64,000 nt of DNA from Winogradskyella luteola (GCF_019203985.1 NZ_JAGSPD010000003.1:62001-126000); one strand, 5' to 3'. Positions 33,031-42,338 are shown, counted from the stretch's first letter. Notes: generated by a model not told the origin, from the letters alone. Made by a program: numbers and translations.

Positions 33031-33150
33031 GTCCCAGTTTTTAGTCGCCGCAATACTTTGTTTAGGTATTTGGACTAAGGATTATATTATTCGGCATATT
33101 TTAAAAGCAATTTTTAAAAGTCTGCCCTTTGGAAAGATTTAGACGGGCTT

Positions 33151-33516
33151 TTATCTTGCCAAATACATGCCAAGGAAAACCGCCAAAAAACCTATAATAA
33201 AACTTGCAATAGTATAAATAGCAAAACTGGTAAAATCGCCAGATTTTAATAACACATGATTTTCGTATGCAAAGGTTGAAAATGTGGTAAATCCTCCGCA
33301 AAAACCTGTGGCCAGTAAAAGGGTTTGATTTTCAGAAAGACTGTTATTTTTTGCTGCCAATCCTAAAATAATACCTATTAAAAAACTGCCAACAATGTTG
33401 GCGGCAAAAGTGCCGTAAGGTATGCCATCGCCAGAGTTGTTAAGCCATTTTCCGACCAAAAAACGAAGTACACTTCCAAAGCCACCGCCAATAAAGACTA
33501 TTAAGAGTTGTTTCAT
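33151..33516 (-). CDS. crcB: Fluoride efflux channel CrcB (Fluc)
   Basis: 121 residues with four membrane helices, GGGFGSVLRFLVGKWLN near the start, the conserved N in GTFAANIVGSFLIGIILG and TGFCGGFTTFSTFAYE (Phe-rich channel wall). These are Fluc hallmarks; the proteins form dual-topology dimers that export fluoride. No fluoride riboswitch was noticed upstream. The gene is in a minus-strand pair, 22 bp downstream of the SRPBCC/GyrI gene. Confidence 0.93.
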   Translation of the reverse strand: MKQLLIVFIGGGFGSVLRFLVGKWLNNSGDGIPYGTFAANIVGSFLIGIILGLAAKNNSLSENQTLLLATGFCGGFTTFSTFAYENHVLLKSGDFTSFAIYTIASFIIGFLAVFLGMYLAR

Positions 33517-33538
33517 ATATACTCAACGAAAATCTCAA

Positions 33539-34558
33539 TTACTTTACAGCCACATAAATTTCGGTAACCCAATCTGCTGGGTTTGGTGTACTCATTGGGT
33601 CTGTTAAATAAGTTTCTAACATTGGCCCGACTTCAATCATTTCTAAATTGTTATCGGTAATATATTTCATAGTGGTTTCCCAAGCCTCTTTAAGGTTATT
33701 GTAATCTCCTTTTAAAACCGTCTTTACTGCTCTAAATGATTCTAATTGACCCGTTAATATACCTTCCTCAACTGAAATTACTTTAGAATTTGTGGGTACA
33801 CAGCACGAGAAAATTACAGCATCATTTTCTTCATCCCATTTATAGTATAAGATAAATGGTGGTCCGGCCATGGTAACATTGTTCGTCATGGCATAAGCAC
33901 CAACTTTTGGGAGCATTTCTTTCATTTTGGTTTCAAACTCACTGAACTTGCAAGATGTGGTATTGTATAAATAATAACCACCACTGTGTTGCGTTACTCC
34001 TTTAACATCAACGTTATAAACTTTCATTTCTTTCTGCACAACACTATCTAACATTTCCAAACCTCTTTCGTAATGCGGTCCAATTTGTTTTTCCATACCA
34101 CCCATTACTGCAGAAAATGCCTTAAACATAAAAGGTAAATCTTTACCAGAAATAGACCAAGTGACATCAGTTGTACCACTGGCATTTTGTTCTAAATTCC
34201 AAGTGACTTCATTAGTCGGAAAATCAGCAAACTGCATTTCTTGTGTTATGGAACTGTTTGGCTTGGCATCAATAGTTTTCATGGTGCCAACACCGTCTTC
34301 ATCTTCCCAAGAATAAGCTCCACCAATACCTTTGGTTTGTTCTGATAGGGTGATTTTTGTTTCAGGCTTGGCTTCAACCCATGAATTCCAAGATTCCCAA
34401 TTTTTAAAATCGATGATGTTATTGTAAACAACTGCCTGTGGGGCATTTATAGTTCTTGTCCTAGTTACTTCAAAAGAATTGGGTTGTACCGCAATGTAAA
34501 TTGAAAAGCCTATGATTAAAACCAACAGCAACAGCAAGATGTACTTAAGTATTTTCAT
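33539..34558 (-). CDS. SRPBCC plus GyrI-like effector-binding protein
   Basis: 339 residues. A membrane anchor (about 5-25, ILKYILLLLLVLIIGFSIYIAV) precedes a START/SRPBCC polyketide-cyclase-like domain (about 28-175, TINAPQAVVYNNIIDFKNWESWNSWV) and a GyrI/AraC-effector-like domain (about 185-339). The combination is common in Bacteroidota with unknown ligand. It probably binds a small hydrophobic ligand in the periplasm. Co-transcribed with crcB. Confidence 0.85.
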   Translation of the reverse strand: MKILKYILLLLLVLIIGFSIYIAVQPNSFEVTRTRTINAPQAVVYNNIIDFKNWESWNSWVEAKPETKITLSEQTKGIGGAYSWEDEDGVGTMKTIDAKPNSSITQEMQFADFPTNEVTWNLEQNASGTTDVTWSISGKDLPFMFKAFSAVMGGMEKQIGPHYERGLEMLDSVVQKEMKVYNVDVKGVTQHSGGYYLYNTTSCKFSEFETKMKEMLPKVGAYAMTNNVTMAGPPFILYYKWDEENDAVIFSCCVPTNSKVISVEEGILTGQLESFRAVKTVLKGDYNNLKEAWETTMKYITDNNLEMIEVGPMLETYLTDPMSTPNPADWVTEIYVAVK

Positions 34559-34616
34559 TTCATTTGATTTAGTAGTTACCCAAAGATAGTAATTTTATGA
34601 TATGTAATATATATGT

Positions 34617-34624
34617 TACATTTG
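34617..34624 (+). promoter_or_regulatory. -7 promoter element of DPP III gene
   Basis: TACATTTG, a TAnnTTTG match, 26 bp before the ATG at 34651. It lies inside the longer open frame that starts at 34597, which is why I prefer the later start. Confidence 0.6.
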
Positions 34625-34650
34625 CTTACATTAAAAAAACTAACATATTT

Positions 34651-36690
34651 ATGAAACTAAAATCAATATTAACTATCTTCCTTATTACTTTGTTTTCCTT
34701 GTCTTGTAAAGATGATGCAAAAGAACCTGTAAAAGATGATGCAACGGAAAAAAAAGAAGCAAAATTTGACTATAATGTAGAGCAATTTGCTGACATTAAA
34801 ATTCTTCGTTACCAAATTCCAGGATGGGAAAATCTTAGTTTAAAAGAACAAAAACTTGTATATTATCTAGTTGAAGCTGGTCTTGCTGGTCGTGATATGA
34901 TGTGGGATCAAAACTACAGACATAACCTAAAAATCAGAAAGGCTTTAGAAGCTGTTTATACAAATTACGACGGAGACAAAACATCTGATAATTGGAAAGC
35001 TTTTGAAACTTATCTAAAGCGTGTATGGTTTAGTAATGGTATTCATCATCATTATTCAAACGATAAATTGAAGCCTGAGTTTTCTAAGGATTATCTAAAT
35101 CAACTGCTTTTAGCAACGAATACAAAGTTAGATGGAGAAGCTTTTGATGTTATTTTTAATGATAAGGATTCTAAAAAAGTAAATCAGGCTAAAGGTGTTG
35201 ACAATGTTGCATTGTCTGCAGTAAATTTTTATGGACCAAATGTCACCAACGTAGATGTTGAAAAATTCTATGCAGCCAAAACATCTCCCGACCCAAAGCG
35301 TCCATTATCTCATGGTTTAAATTCTCAATTAGTTAAAGAGAATGGTGTTTTAAAAGAGCGTGTATATAAATCAGGAGGCTTATATGGTTCTGCTATAGAT
35401 GAAGTTGTAAAGTGGTTGGAGAAAGCGCAGGGAGTTGCCGAGAACAAAGCCCAAGGTGATGCTATTGGTCTATTAATTCAGTATTACAAAACAGGAGATT
35501 TACAAACTTGGGATGATTATAATGTGGCTTGGACGGCTGCTACAGCTGGTAATGTAGATTATATTAATAGTTTTATAGAAGTTTACAACGATCCATTAGG
35601 CTATAGAGGCTCTTATGAAACTATCGTACAAATCAATGATTTTGATATGTCAAAAAAGATGAAGGTACTATCCGATAATGCCCAATGGTTTGAAGATAAT
35701 TCTCCATTGATGGATGAACATAAAAAGAAGAATGTTGTTGGTGTAACTTATAAGGTTGTTAACGTTGCTGGTGAAGCTGGCGATGCGTCTCCAAGCACAC
35801 CGATAGGTGTAAATTTACCAAATGCCAACTGGATTAGGGCAGAAGTAGGAAGTAAATCCGTGTCTCTTGGAAACATTATCAACGCTTACAATAATGCAGG
35901 TGGAAGTGGACGTTTAAAAGAATTTGTACACGATGATGAAGAGTACAAACTCGAAGAAGACTATGGAAAGTTAGCTGATAAATTACATACGGCACTTCAC
36001 GAAGTAATAGGCCATGCTTCGGGTCAGTTAAATCCTGGAGTAGGTGAGACCAAAGAAACTTTAAAGAATTATGCATCAACCTTAGAAGAAGGTAGAGCGG
36101 ATTTAGTTGGTCTATACTATTTATACGACTCAAAATTACAAGAGTTAGGTTTGGTAGAAGATTGGAAAAAAGTTGGTATGGCAGCTTACGATGGTTATAT
36201 AAGAAATGGTTTAATAACGCAATTGATCCGTTTAAATCTTGGTGATGATGTTGAGGAAGCTCACATGAGAAATCGGCAATGGGTTAGTGCTTGGGCTTAT
36301 GAAAAAGGAAAAGCAGATAATGTGATTGAAAAAGTAACCAGAGATGGAAAAACGTATTTCAACATTAATGATTATGAGAAATTACACGACTTATTTGGTC
36401 AGTTATTAAGAGAAACCCAACGTATCAAGTCTGAAGGAGATTATGAAGCCGTAGAGGCTTTGGTAGAAGGTTATGGTGTAAAAGTAGACCAAGCGATTCA
36501 CGCTGAGGTTTTAGAACGTAATAAGCAATTTACATCTGCCCCTTACAGTGGCTTTGTAAATCCTGTTTTAGTACCAGAAATGGATGATGCTGGTGAGATT
36601 AAAGCCATTAAAGTTACGCAGCCTGTTGGTTTTGCAGAACAAATGTTAGCATACAGTAAAAAGTACAGTCATTTGCCTGAGGTGAATTAA
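34651..36690 (+). CDS. Dipeptidyl-peptidase III family zinc peptidase, lipoprotein
   Basis: 679 residues from the ATG at 34651 (an upstream ATG at 34597 would put the promoter inside the gene and precede the signal peptide). Lipobox LFSLSC gives a lipidated Cys at 19. The M49 zinc site is HEVIGH (HExxGH) followed by EEGRADL, where the third zinc ligand Glu sits, as in Bacteroides DPP III. It removes dipeptides from the N-terminus of short peptides, here in the periplasm or at the surface. A terminator follows. Confidence 0.9.
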   Translation: MKLKSILTIFLITLFSLSCKDDAKEPVKDDATEKKEAKFDYNVEQFADIKILRYQIPGWENLSLKEQKLVYYLVEAGLAGRDMMWDQNYRHNLKIRKALEAVYTNYDGDKTSDNWKAFETYLKRVWFSNGIHHHYSNDKLKPEFSKDYLNQLLLATNTKLDGEAFDVIFNDKDSKKVNQAKGVDNVALSAVNFYGPNVTNVDVEKFYAAKTSPDPKRPLSHGLNSQLVKENGVLKERVYKSGGLYGSAIDEVVKWLEKAQGVAENKAQGDAIGLLIQYYKTGDLQTWDDYNVAWTAATAGNVDYINSFIEVYNDPLGYRGSYETIVQINDFDMSKKMKVLSDNAQWFEDNSPLMDEHKKKNVVGVTYKVVNVAGEAGDASPSTPIGVNLPNANWIRAEVGSKSVSLGNIINAYNNAGGSGRLKEFVHDDEEYKLEEDYGKLADKLHTALHEVIGHASGQLNPGVGETKETLKNYASTLEEGRADLVGLYYLYDSKLQELGLVEDWKKVGMAAYDGYIRNGLITQLIRLNLGDDVEEAHMRNRQWVSAWAYEKGKADNVIEKVTRDGKTYFNINDYEKLHDLFGQLLRETQRIKSEGDYEAVEALVEGYGVKVDQAIHAEVLERNKQFTSAPYSGFVNPVLVPEMDDAGEIKAIKVTQPVGFAEQMLAYSKKYSHLPEVN

Positions 36691-36715
36691 GATTCTCTTT
36701 ATAGACTTAAACATT

Positions 36716-36742
36716 AAAAGCAGCCATATAGCTGCTTTTTTT
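36716..36742. terminator. Intrinsic terminator after DPP III gene
   Basis: AAAAGCAGC and GCTGCTTTTTTT pair around CATATA; the A-run on the left also makes it work for the minus strand gene ending at 36765. Confidence 0.8.
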
Positions 36743-36764
36743 ATTAAAAATCGTATTAGTTTTT

Positions 36765-37211
36765 TTAGTTGGTGACGCTTATTTTAATACATTCAATAGA
36801 CCTATTAGGAGATTTAGTTCCGCTCGAAGATATTGTTTGGCCATTAGCGAGAAATATAGTCGCATTCCAATCAATAGATTCTGAATTTTGAAATTGGTAT
36901 TGAACTGTCCCTGTTGAGCTACAGTTTCCAGGTCCATTGGGCCATATAAAACCATTGGCGATATTTCCTATATACTCACCATCTATTGATATGTCTATAT
37001 TGGTAATAGGAATATTTTGGAAAAAATTATAGCGTGCGTATAATGTTAAATCAGAATAAATACAACTATCATCATCAGTATCTGCCATTGAATCAAAGGT
37101 TAGCGATTTTTCATCCGTACAGCCATAGATAGGGTCAGATTCAGAGTTATCATCATCACTAGAGCAAGAAGTGATTAGAATACTTAGTATTAAAATTAAT
37201 GATTTCTTCAT
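36765..37211 (-). CDS. Small lipoprotein of unknown function
   Basis: 148 residues, lipobox SILITSC (Cys16) followed by SSDDDNSESD. The mature part has four cysteines (C30, C51, C97 and C143) and reads like a small beta-rich secreted domain; CTDEKSLTFDSMADTDDDSCIY resembles the short CTDxxAxNYxxxAxxDDGSC motif of Bacteroidota surface proteins. No further homology is recognised. Confidence 0.6.
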   Translation of the reverse strand: MKKSLILILSILITSCSSDDDNSESDPIYGCTDEKSLTFDSMADTDDDSCIYSDLTLYARYNFFQNIPITNIDISIDGEYIGNIANGFIWPNGPGNCSSTGTVQYQFQNSESIDWNATIFLANGQTISSSGTKSPNRSIECIKISVTN

Positions 37212-37288
37212 AACGAATAATAGTTTGATTAATTTATCAAATCTAATTATCCATTAGTGGCGAAACTATACCTAATGAAAGGTAAATT

Positions 37289-37909
37289 TCAAAACGTATA
37301 TTTTTTTTCTATGGCATAGCGCATTAATTCTCCTTTACCTTTAAGACCTAGAATACGAGCCATGTTTTTACGATGGGTGTCCACAGTATGAACACCAATG
37401 AAAAGTTCATCGGCAATTTCTCGTGAGGTTTTACCTTTGGCTATTAAGCCTAATATTTCGGTTTGGCGTTTGGTTAAAATACCCTTGCCCCTTTTATTGC
37501 TATCATTTTCTGCCTCTACTTTTATGTTGGAATCAAAATAGGTATTTCCTTTATAAACGGAACGTACAGCCTTTAAGACTTCCTCTAAAGGTGAATTTTT
37601 TAACAAATAACCACTAGCACCAGCATCTAACATTTGTTGTATAGCCTCAGCTTGATCGAACATAGTAAAACCTAATATCTTGGTATGTGGCAACTCTTTT
37701 TTTATTTGCCTTGTGGCGCTTATACCGTCCATTTTAGGCATTCTAATATCGGTAATGACAACGTTTGGTTGTTTTAAGATAACCAAATCTAAAAGTGCTT
37801 TGCCATCATTGGCTGTACCAACAATTTCTATATCGTCTTCATATTCTAATAGCAGTTTAATGCCGTCAATAAGCGACTGATGGTCTTCGGCTATAGCTAA
37901 TCGTATCAT
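37289..37909 (-). CDS. Response regulator, NarL/LuxR family
   Basis: 206 residues. Receiver domain about 1-120 with acidic pocket (LAIAEDH), the phospho-acceptor Asp in VVITDIRMPKMDG (about D55) and the Thr/Lys switch residues; LuxR HTH about 140-206 (KGILTKRQTEILGLIAKGKTSREIADELFIGVHTVDTHRKNMARILGL). It overlaps the histidine kinase gene by 4 bp, so the pair is a translationally coupled two-component system. Confidence 0.94.
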   Translation of the reverse strand: MIRLAIAEDHQSLIDGIKLLLEYEDDIEIVGTANDGKALLDLVILKQPNVVITDIRMPKMDGISATRQIKKELPHTKILGFTMFDQAEAIQQMLDAGASGYLLKNSPLEEVLKAVRSVYKGNTYFDSNIKVEAENDSNKRGKGILTKRQTEILGLIAKGKTSREIADELFIGVHTVDTHRKNMARILGLKGKGELMRYAIEKKYTF

Positions 37910-39678
37910 AATGGTATATCTATTATAACAGTTGTTCCTTTGTTTTTTTCTGATTCAATAGTGAGTTTACCATCTAAGTGCTCCACACGCTTATCGATAC
38001 TGCTTATCCCCATACCTTTTTTGGTTTTTGTCACTTGACTTGGATTAAATCCTTTTCCGTTATCTTCAACCATAATATTTATACTATCCTCATGATTGGT
38101 TAGGTGAATGGTTGCTTCACTAGCCTCAGCATGTTTTATAACATTGGTTATGAGTTCTTGTATAATTCTAAACGAAGTGAGTTCTAAACTATTTTCTAAA
38201 CGGTTGTCTAGACCATGATCCAAAACATCTATTTGTATTTCATTTGAAGCAGATATTTTTTCAGCCATATGCCGCACCGCTTTTAATAAGCCTTGTTTGG
38301 CAATGACTCCAGAGTTCTTGGCATGTGCAACGCTACGTACTTTTTGATAAGCTTCTTCAATTAAATTATTGGTCTTCTCGTAAAGCTCAGGTGAGTCTTT
38401 ATCTTTTAAAGCATTAAAATGTAATTTCACAGTCGCCATAAGTCCACCGAGGTCATCATGGAGGTCATTGGCGATACGTTGCCGTTCCTTTTCTTGTCCC
38501 TCTATCATCGCATCAATAGCTTTGAGCTCCTGTTCTTTTAAAACTGTGGCTAATTTTTGGGATTCTAGTATTTTTTCTTGTTCAGCTAGTTTTTGCTTAC
38601 GTTTGGTGTTTTTAAAGATTAAAAAAGCGATAATACTTCCTAGGGCTAGGCTACCTCCCAAACCAATAGCTAAATTTTGGTTTTCTTTTCTTTTGGCTTC
38701 ACTTTCGCTACGTTTTGCCTCAATCTCTAAATTTTCGTTACTAAGGCGTAGTATTTCCTTTTCTTTTTCAGCAGTTTGATACTTGGTTTTGTAATCTTGA
38801 ATTTTTAAATCTTGCTCTTTATCATTTATACTATCACTTAGAGCTTTATACTTATTTTGGTATTGATATGCCAATTTAAATTCATTTTCTTTTGCATAGA
38901 GATCAGCCATGTTTTCATAAAAAATAATTTTCGATTTTGTTTTATTGGACTTTATGTTCATGGCATGAGCTTTCTGAAAATAAAGTTTTGATAGATCATA
39001 ATTTTTAAGATATTTATATGCCTCAGCTTGATTGTTGTAGTTATATGCAATATTTGTGGTGTCTTTTATTTTTAACAAATAGGGTAAGCCAGCTTTAGTA
39101 TAATTAAGTGAAGTTTCATATTTCCCTAAGTCTTTATATACAGATCCTAGGTTCATGTTATCAAATGCCATTTGCAAAGAATCTTTTATTGATTTTGATA
39201 GTTGATAGCTCTTTTCAAAAGTTTTTCTTGCTTCAATTGGAAATCCAGTTTTTAACAAAGTAGAGCCTATATCCAAATAAATTGTAAATAGAATATCTGG
39301 ATCGGGATCATTTTTATATTTTATATAATCCTCTAATTCTTTAATAATTGGTGCAGTATCAATTTTTAGGTTGTTTTGATGTCTGACTATCTTCAGTAAT
39401 TGCAGATTGCAATCTTTAACATCATCAATCTTGTTAATTTTATTAAATAAAGTTTTTGAATGAATCATAGTTAAGTATGCTTTATCTTGTTCATCAATGA
39501 AGTTGTATGAATAACCAAGGTAAAAAGACCATAATGCTTTATCATAGGTACTATGGCCAGAAGTATCTATATTTTTGAGATTGATAGCAGCTTCTAAATA
39601 CTTTTCATTTGAGATTAATTCGAGACCTTTTTGAATATCAATATTTTGCGCATGGCAAAAACTAGTAGAAATGACCAC
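37906..39678 (-). CDS. TPR-containing sensor histidine kinase (HisKA_3)
   Basis: 590 residues from a GTG at 39678; the true start may lie upstream at a non-ATG codon (see findings), since the GTG start leaves only a ten-residue export signal ending HAQ. Periplasmic TPR repeats about 20-290, a coiled coil, a membrane helix (about 335-355, IGLGGSLALGSIIAFLIF) and a cytoplasmic HisKA_3 domain with phospho-His near 407 (RIANDLHDDLGGLM), then HATPase (VEDNGKGF, GMGISSIDKRV). Signal unknown. Confidence 0.9.
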   Translation of the reverse strand: MVISTSFCHAQNIDIQKGLELISNEKYLEAAINLKNIDTSGHSTYDKALWSFYLGYSYNFIDEQDKAYLTMIHSKTLFNKINKIDDVKDCNLQLLKIVRHQNNLKIDTAPIIKELEDYIKYKNDPDPDILFTIYLDIGSTLLKTGFPIEARKTFEKSYQLSKSIKDSLQMAFDNMNLGSVYKDLGKYETSLNYTKAGLPYLLKIKDTTNIAYNYNNQAEAYKYLKNYDLSKLYFQKAHAMNIKSNKTKSKIIFYENMADLYAKENEFKLAYQYQNKYKALSDSINDKEQDLKIQDYKTKYQTAEKEKEILRLSNENLEIEAKRSESEAKRKENQNLAIGLGGSLALGSIIAFLIFKNTKRKQKLAEQEKILESQKLATVLKEQELKAIDAMIEGQEKERQRIANDLHDDLGGLMATVKLHFNALKDKDSPELYEKTNNLIEEAYQKVRSVAHAKNSGVIAKQGLLKAVRHMAEKISASNEIQIDVLDHGLDNRLENSLELTSFRIIQELITNVIKHAEASEATIHLTNHEDSINIMVEDNGKGFNPSQVTKTKKGMGISSIDKRVEHLDGKLTIESEKNKGTTVIIDIPL

Positions 39679-39722
39679 GACTACTAGTTTGATAAAGTTT
39701 AATGATATTTTGTTTTTACTTT

Positions 39723-40241
39723 TTATTTTTTTCCTACTAATATATTTCCCTTATGCGTTTCGGGTTGATGTTCTCCCTCATATGCAAGAGTTTTATCGTC
39801 ACATTTGTTCTGATCATAGGGATATTTTAAACATTCTTCTGTCAATTTTTTACAAATAGTATAAAAGTTATCTTCGGTACTTCTGTTATAAATAACTAAT
39901 CTTATTTCGTTAATTACCTCAGGGCTAGACTCGGTTAAGTCAAACCCATCATTGACTGCAGACTTATATTCAAACTTATTTTGCTGTTGATTATAACTGA
40001 CTTTTTCTACATGAATCTCAAGAATACGCTTTTTCGGACAAAAATTCACTTTTGATATGTGATAATATTTTCCTGAAGTAATTTTTTCTAAGGTAATGGT
40101 TATTAGCTCAGAATAATCTTTATTGGATATAGATTTCCAGTCACAAAATGTTCCGTGAACTTCAAAGTCTAGTATTAGGCTATTTATCACCAATTCGTGT
40201 TTTTTTAAACAATCTCCGTATTTAATTTCAACTTTACTCAT
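39723..40241 (-). CDS. Hypothetical protein, middle of protease/kinase locus
   Basis: 172 residues with no signal peptide, no membrane helix and no recognised motif. It has about seven cysteines (for example GDCLKKHE, VNFCPKKR, ICKKLTEECLKYPYDQNKCDDK) that are not spaced like a zinc finger, and a mixed beta/alpha look. It lies 2 bp after the protease gene and overlaps the upstream part of the kinase gene. It might be a protease partner or substrate (inference). Confidence 0.6.
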   Translation of the reverse strand: MSKVEIKYGDCLKKHELVINSLILDFEVHGTFCDWKSISNKDYSELITITLEKITSGKYYHISKVNFCPKKRILEIHVEKVSYNQQQNKFEYKSAVNDGFDLTESSPEVINEIRLVIYNRSTEDNFYTICKKLTEECLKYPYDQNKCDDKTLAYEGEHQPETHKGNILVGKK

Positions 40242-40243
40242 AA

Positions 40244-41287
40244 TTAATATTCTTTTGGATTAATGAACTTTTTAATTTTAATTTTTACATTATTGGGGTT
40301 TAACTCAACTCCATAATTAAAAATGGAGTTTAGATTATTAAAAACAGAATACTTGGAACAATCTCCACCTATTAGCATTCCTACGCCGTTATTTTGCTCA
40401 TTGATTAGAATACTACCTGAGTCGCCAGAACAACTCATTTTTGTTGTCAATATTTGTTTGTGGAAATAGTTATACCCATTTCTATATTTAAGTTTTACAT
40501 AGGCATTATCTGAGCGTATCGTTCCATGTTTTTTATAAGAAGTAGCACCGTGTAATTTTACTTTTTCACCGATTATTGGAGGTTTAGGTTCTAAAATAGG
40601 ATTATCGTCCCAAATTGTTCCACCTTTTACTTTATCCTTATCTAACACAATGGCTAAAGCTATATCTGCTCCTTCATCAAATTTGCCAAACATTAATCTA
40701 CCTATTACTTTAGAGTAATCTGTGGTTCTTTTTCTACTAATTTCAGTTGGTTGAAAAATTAGCTTTCCAGGTTCAAACCTTAAAGGGGACATTACATGAT
40801 AATTGGATAAAATATACCAATCGTCACTACCATCATTGAGAGACACGATAGCGCCCAGTGTGCCTATGGAGTTACTTTCTTCGTATCTAATCGCACATCC
40901 TCCCGAAGCTGGCCTTATTGTGTTATGCGTTATTCGTTCTGCTTGCAGTTGAAAAGGCTCAACATTTTTAGTCTTAATATTAAGCTCAATATCTTCATTT
41001 ATTATTTTATTATAGGTAACATTGTCTACTATGGATTCTATTGTAGATAATACTTTTCTGTAATTAGATTTTTTTAAGTACTCATTTATATTTAAAATCT
41101 TTATTTCAGTTTTCTTTTTGGATTTATTCCATATACCCATTTCAAAGTAAAAATTATTTAGATCGGGTCGTTTAATATTGACAGGTACTGATGCGATATA
41201 AACAGCGTTTGGGTAATCATTAAAGAATTCAAAATAATGATTATCAATTACTTGGTCTATTTTATCTTTATGGGTTATGGTAGCCAT
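40244..41287 (-). CDS. Trypsin-like (chymotrypsin-fold) serine protease
   Basis: 347 residues with no signal peptide, so cytoplasmic. The triad is readable: H164 in ILSNYHVMSP, D208 in EGADIALAIV and S290 in MSCSGDSGSILI (GDSG oxyanion motif), with GMLIGGDC as the substrate-pocket loop. The first 120 residues are a separate domain of unknown type. Cytoplasmic trypsin-like proteases beside small membrane proteins are found in conflict-type systems; that context is suggested, not shown. Confidence 0.82.
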   Translation of the reverse strand: MATITHKDKIDQVIDNHYFEFFNDYPNAVYIASVPVNIKRPDLNNFYFEMGIWNKSKKKTEIKILNINEYLKKSNYRKVLSTIESIVDNVTYNKIINEDIELNIKTKNVEPFQLQAERITHNTIRPASGGCAIRYEESNSIGTLGAIVSLNDGSDDWYILSNYHVMSPLRFEPGKLIFQPTEISRKRTTDYSKVIGRLMFGKFDEGADIALAIVLDKDKVKGGTIWDDNPILEPKPPIIGEKVKLHGATSYKKHGTIRSDNAYVKLKYRNGYNYFHKQILTTKMSCSGDSGSILINEQNNGVGMLIGGDCSKYSVFNNLNSIFNYGVELNPNNVKIKIKKFINPKEY

Positions 41288-41289
41288 AT

Positions 41290-41682
41290 CTACACCAAAG
41301 GGTTAAACAAATACACCAGAACAAAAACCGCAATAGCACCAGAAGCACTAATAGTCGGCTCTTTTTCTAAGAGCGACATTGTGTTGGGCTCTTCACTGCC
41401 ATCTGCATTTGTGCGCATTAATTGATTACCATCGGGTTTATGGTTTAAGGAAATCATACCAGGAATAGAAATACTAATGGACGCTGCTGCTAGAGCAGTT
41501 AAAACACGATAAAACCAAAACAATGAATGGCTATGCATTAATTCTATTTTCTGATCTACGGTCATTTTTGGATCTACTTCAAGTGTCTGAATTAGTTGCA
41601 ACTTGTTTGATATTATCATTATAACTGCAAAGACAAGAACACCAAATAGAAACATGGTAACAGGAGAGACTAATTTTTTCAT
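41290..41682 (-). CDS. Small two- or three-helix membrane protein upstream of protease
   Basis: 130 residues, membrane helices about 6-25 (VTMFLFGVLVFAVIMIISNK), 55-75 (FYRVLTALAAASISISIPGMI) and 112-128 (ASGAIAVFVLVYLFNPL). The AxSIxIPG and ISASGAIAVFVLVYLFNPL elements resemble membrane proteins I recall near effector-associated trypsin-like modules (from memory). First gene of a five-gene minus-strand set with 2-bp spacing to the protease gene. Confidence 0.68.
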   Translation of the reverse strand: MKKLVSPVTMFLFGVLVFAVIMIISNKLQLIQTLEVDPKMTVDQKIELMHSHSLFWFYRVLTALAAASISISIPGMISLNHKPDGNQLMRTNADGSEEPNTMSLLEKEPTISASGAIAVFVLVYLFNPLV

Positions 41683-41909
41683 GAGGGGTTGGTTTAATTA
41701 GTTAACATTACAAATGTGTGCTATAAAAGCATAGCAAAACATACCTACTATTGGGTATATTTAATTGTTACTAATTAAGGGTAGTGACCTAAAGATAGTT
41801 GTAAGGAGGTTGATTTCAAAATTATTTTTCAAATATTCTGAATGATTGTGAAAGAATACATTATGGACAAAGAAATCAAAAAATGAATGCGATTTATCCA
41901 TTTTAGATT

Positions 41910-42002
41910 TTATTCGTGAAAATCGTCAGGTTTGTTTGAGCTCAATATCAAGAGAAGACCGTTAATAATAATCAAGCCCAAAACAACATAAAGTAGAATC
42001 AT
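41910..42002 (-). CDS. Possible 30-residue single-helix membrane peptide
   Basis: ATG at 42002, stop at 41910-41912. One hydrophobic helix (MILLYVVLGLIIINGLLLIL) followed by SSNKPDDFHE. No clear promoter. The rest of the 41683-42079 gap shows nothing I can support. Could be random, but the pattern of helix plus charged tail is typical of real small membrane proteins. Confidence 0.35.
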   Translation of the reverse strand: MILLYVVLGLIIINGLLLILSSNKPDDFHE

Positions 42003-42079
42003 AGTATCTTTTGCAATAGAACAGCCTACGATTATAAACTCCTAAAATTCATATGTTAAAATTAAAGGTAATATGCTAA

Positions 42080-42265
42080 TTACATAAAAATAAACTTCAC
42101 AGTAGCAATCGTGGCAATAAAGCCTACAAAAGCTATCAACACCCAAATTGTGCCTTTATAATGCGCCTTATGAATCTTAATATCTTTTCGGTATTGGTAA
42201 GTGATTGCTATAACAAAAGCAATGAAGAATAAAATTCCGAAAATCAATTGACCAGTTGTGAACAT
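42080..42265 (-). CDS. Small conserved membrane protein
   Basis: 61 residues from the ATG at 42265 (a TTG at 42283 would add six). Two helices: FTTGQLIFGILFFIAFVIAITYQYRKD and GTIWVLIAFVGFIATIATVKFIFM, with a basic loop. I know this type as a common unnamed flavobacterial inner-membrane protein. It is divergent from the MazG-like gene at 42339. Confidence 0.7.
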   Translation of the reverse strand: MFTTGQLIFGILFFIAFVIAITYQYRKDIKIHKAHYKGTIWVLIAFVGFIATIATVKFIFM

Positions 42266-42338
42266 TAGTTTATTTTTATGCAAATTTAAATATAAATACT
42301 AAGATTTCCGTTTTTGCGGAAATGAAAATTTCTTTCCA

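Noticed and set aside
33031..33150. Weak hairpin around GCCC/GGGC after DUF1684
   Set aside because: The stem is only four bases strong and lacks a T-run at a suitable place.
40244..41682. Calling the protease locus a known defence system
   Set aside because: Only the protease triad and a membrane-protein resemblance support it; no nuclease, cyclase, TIR or STAND partner is present, so it stays a hypothesis.
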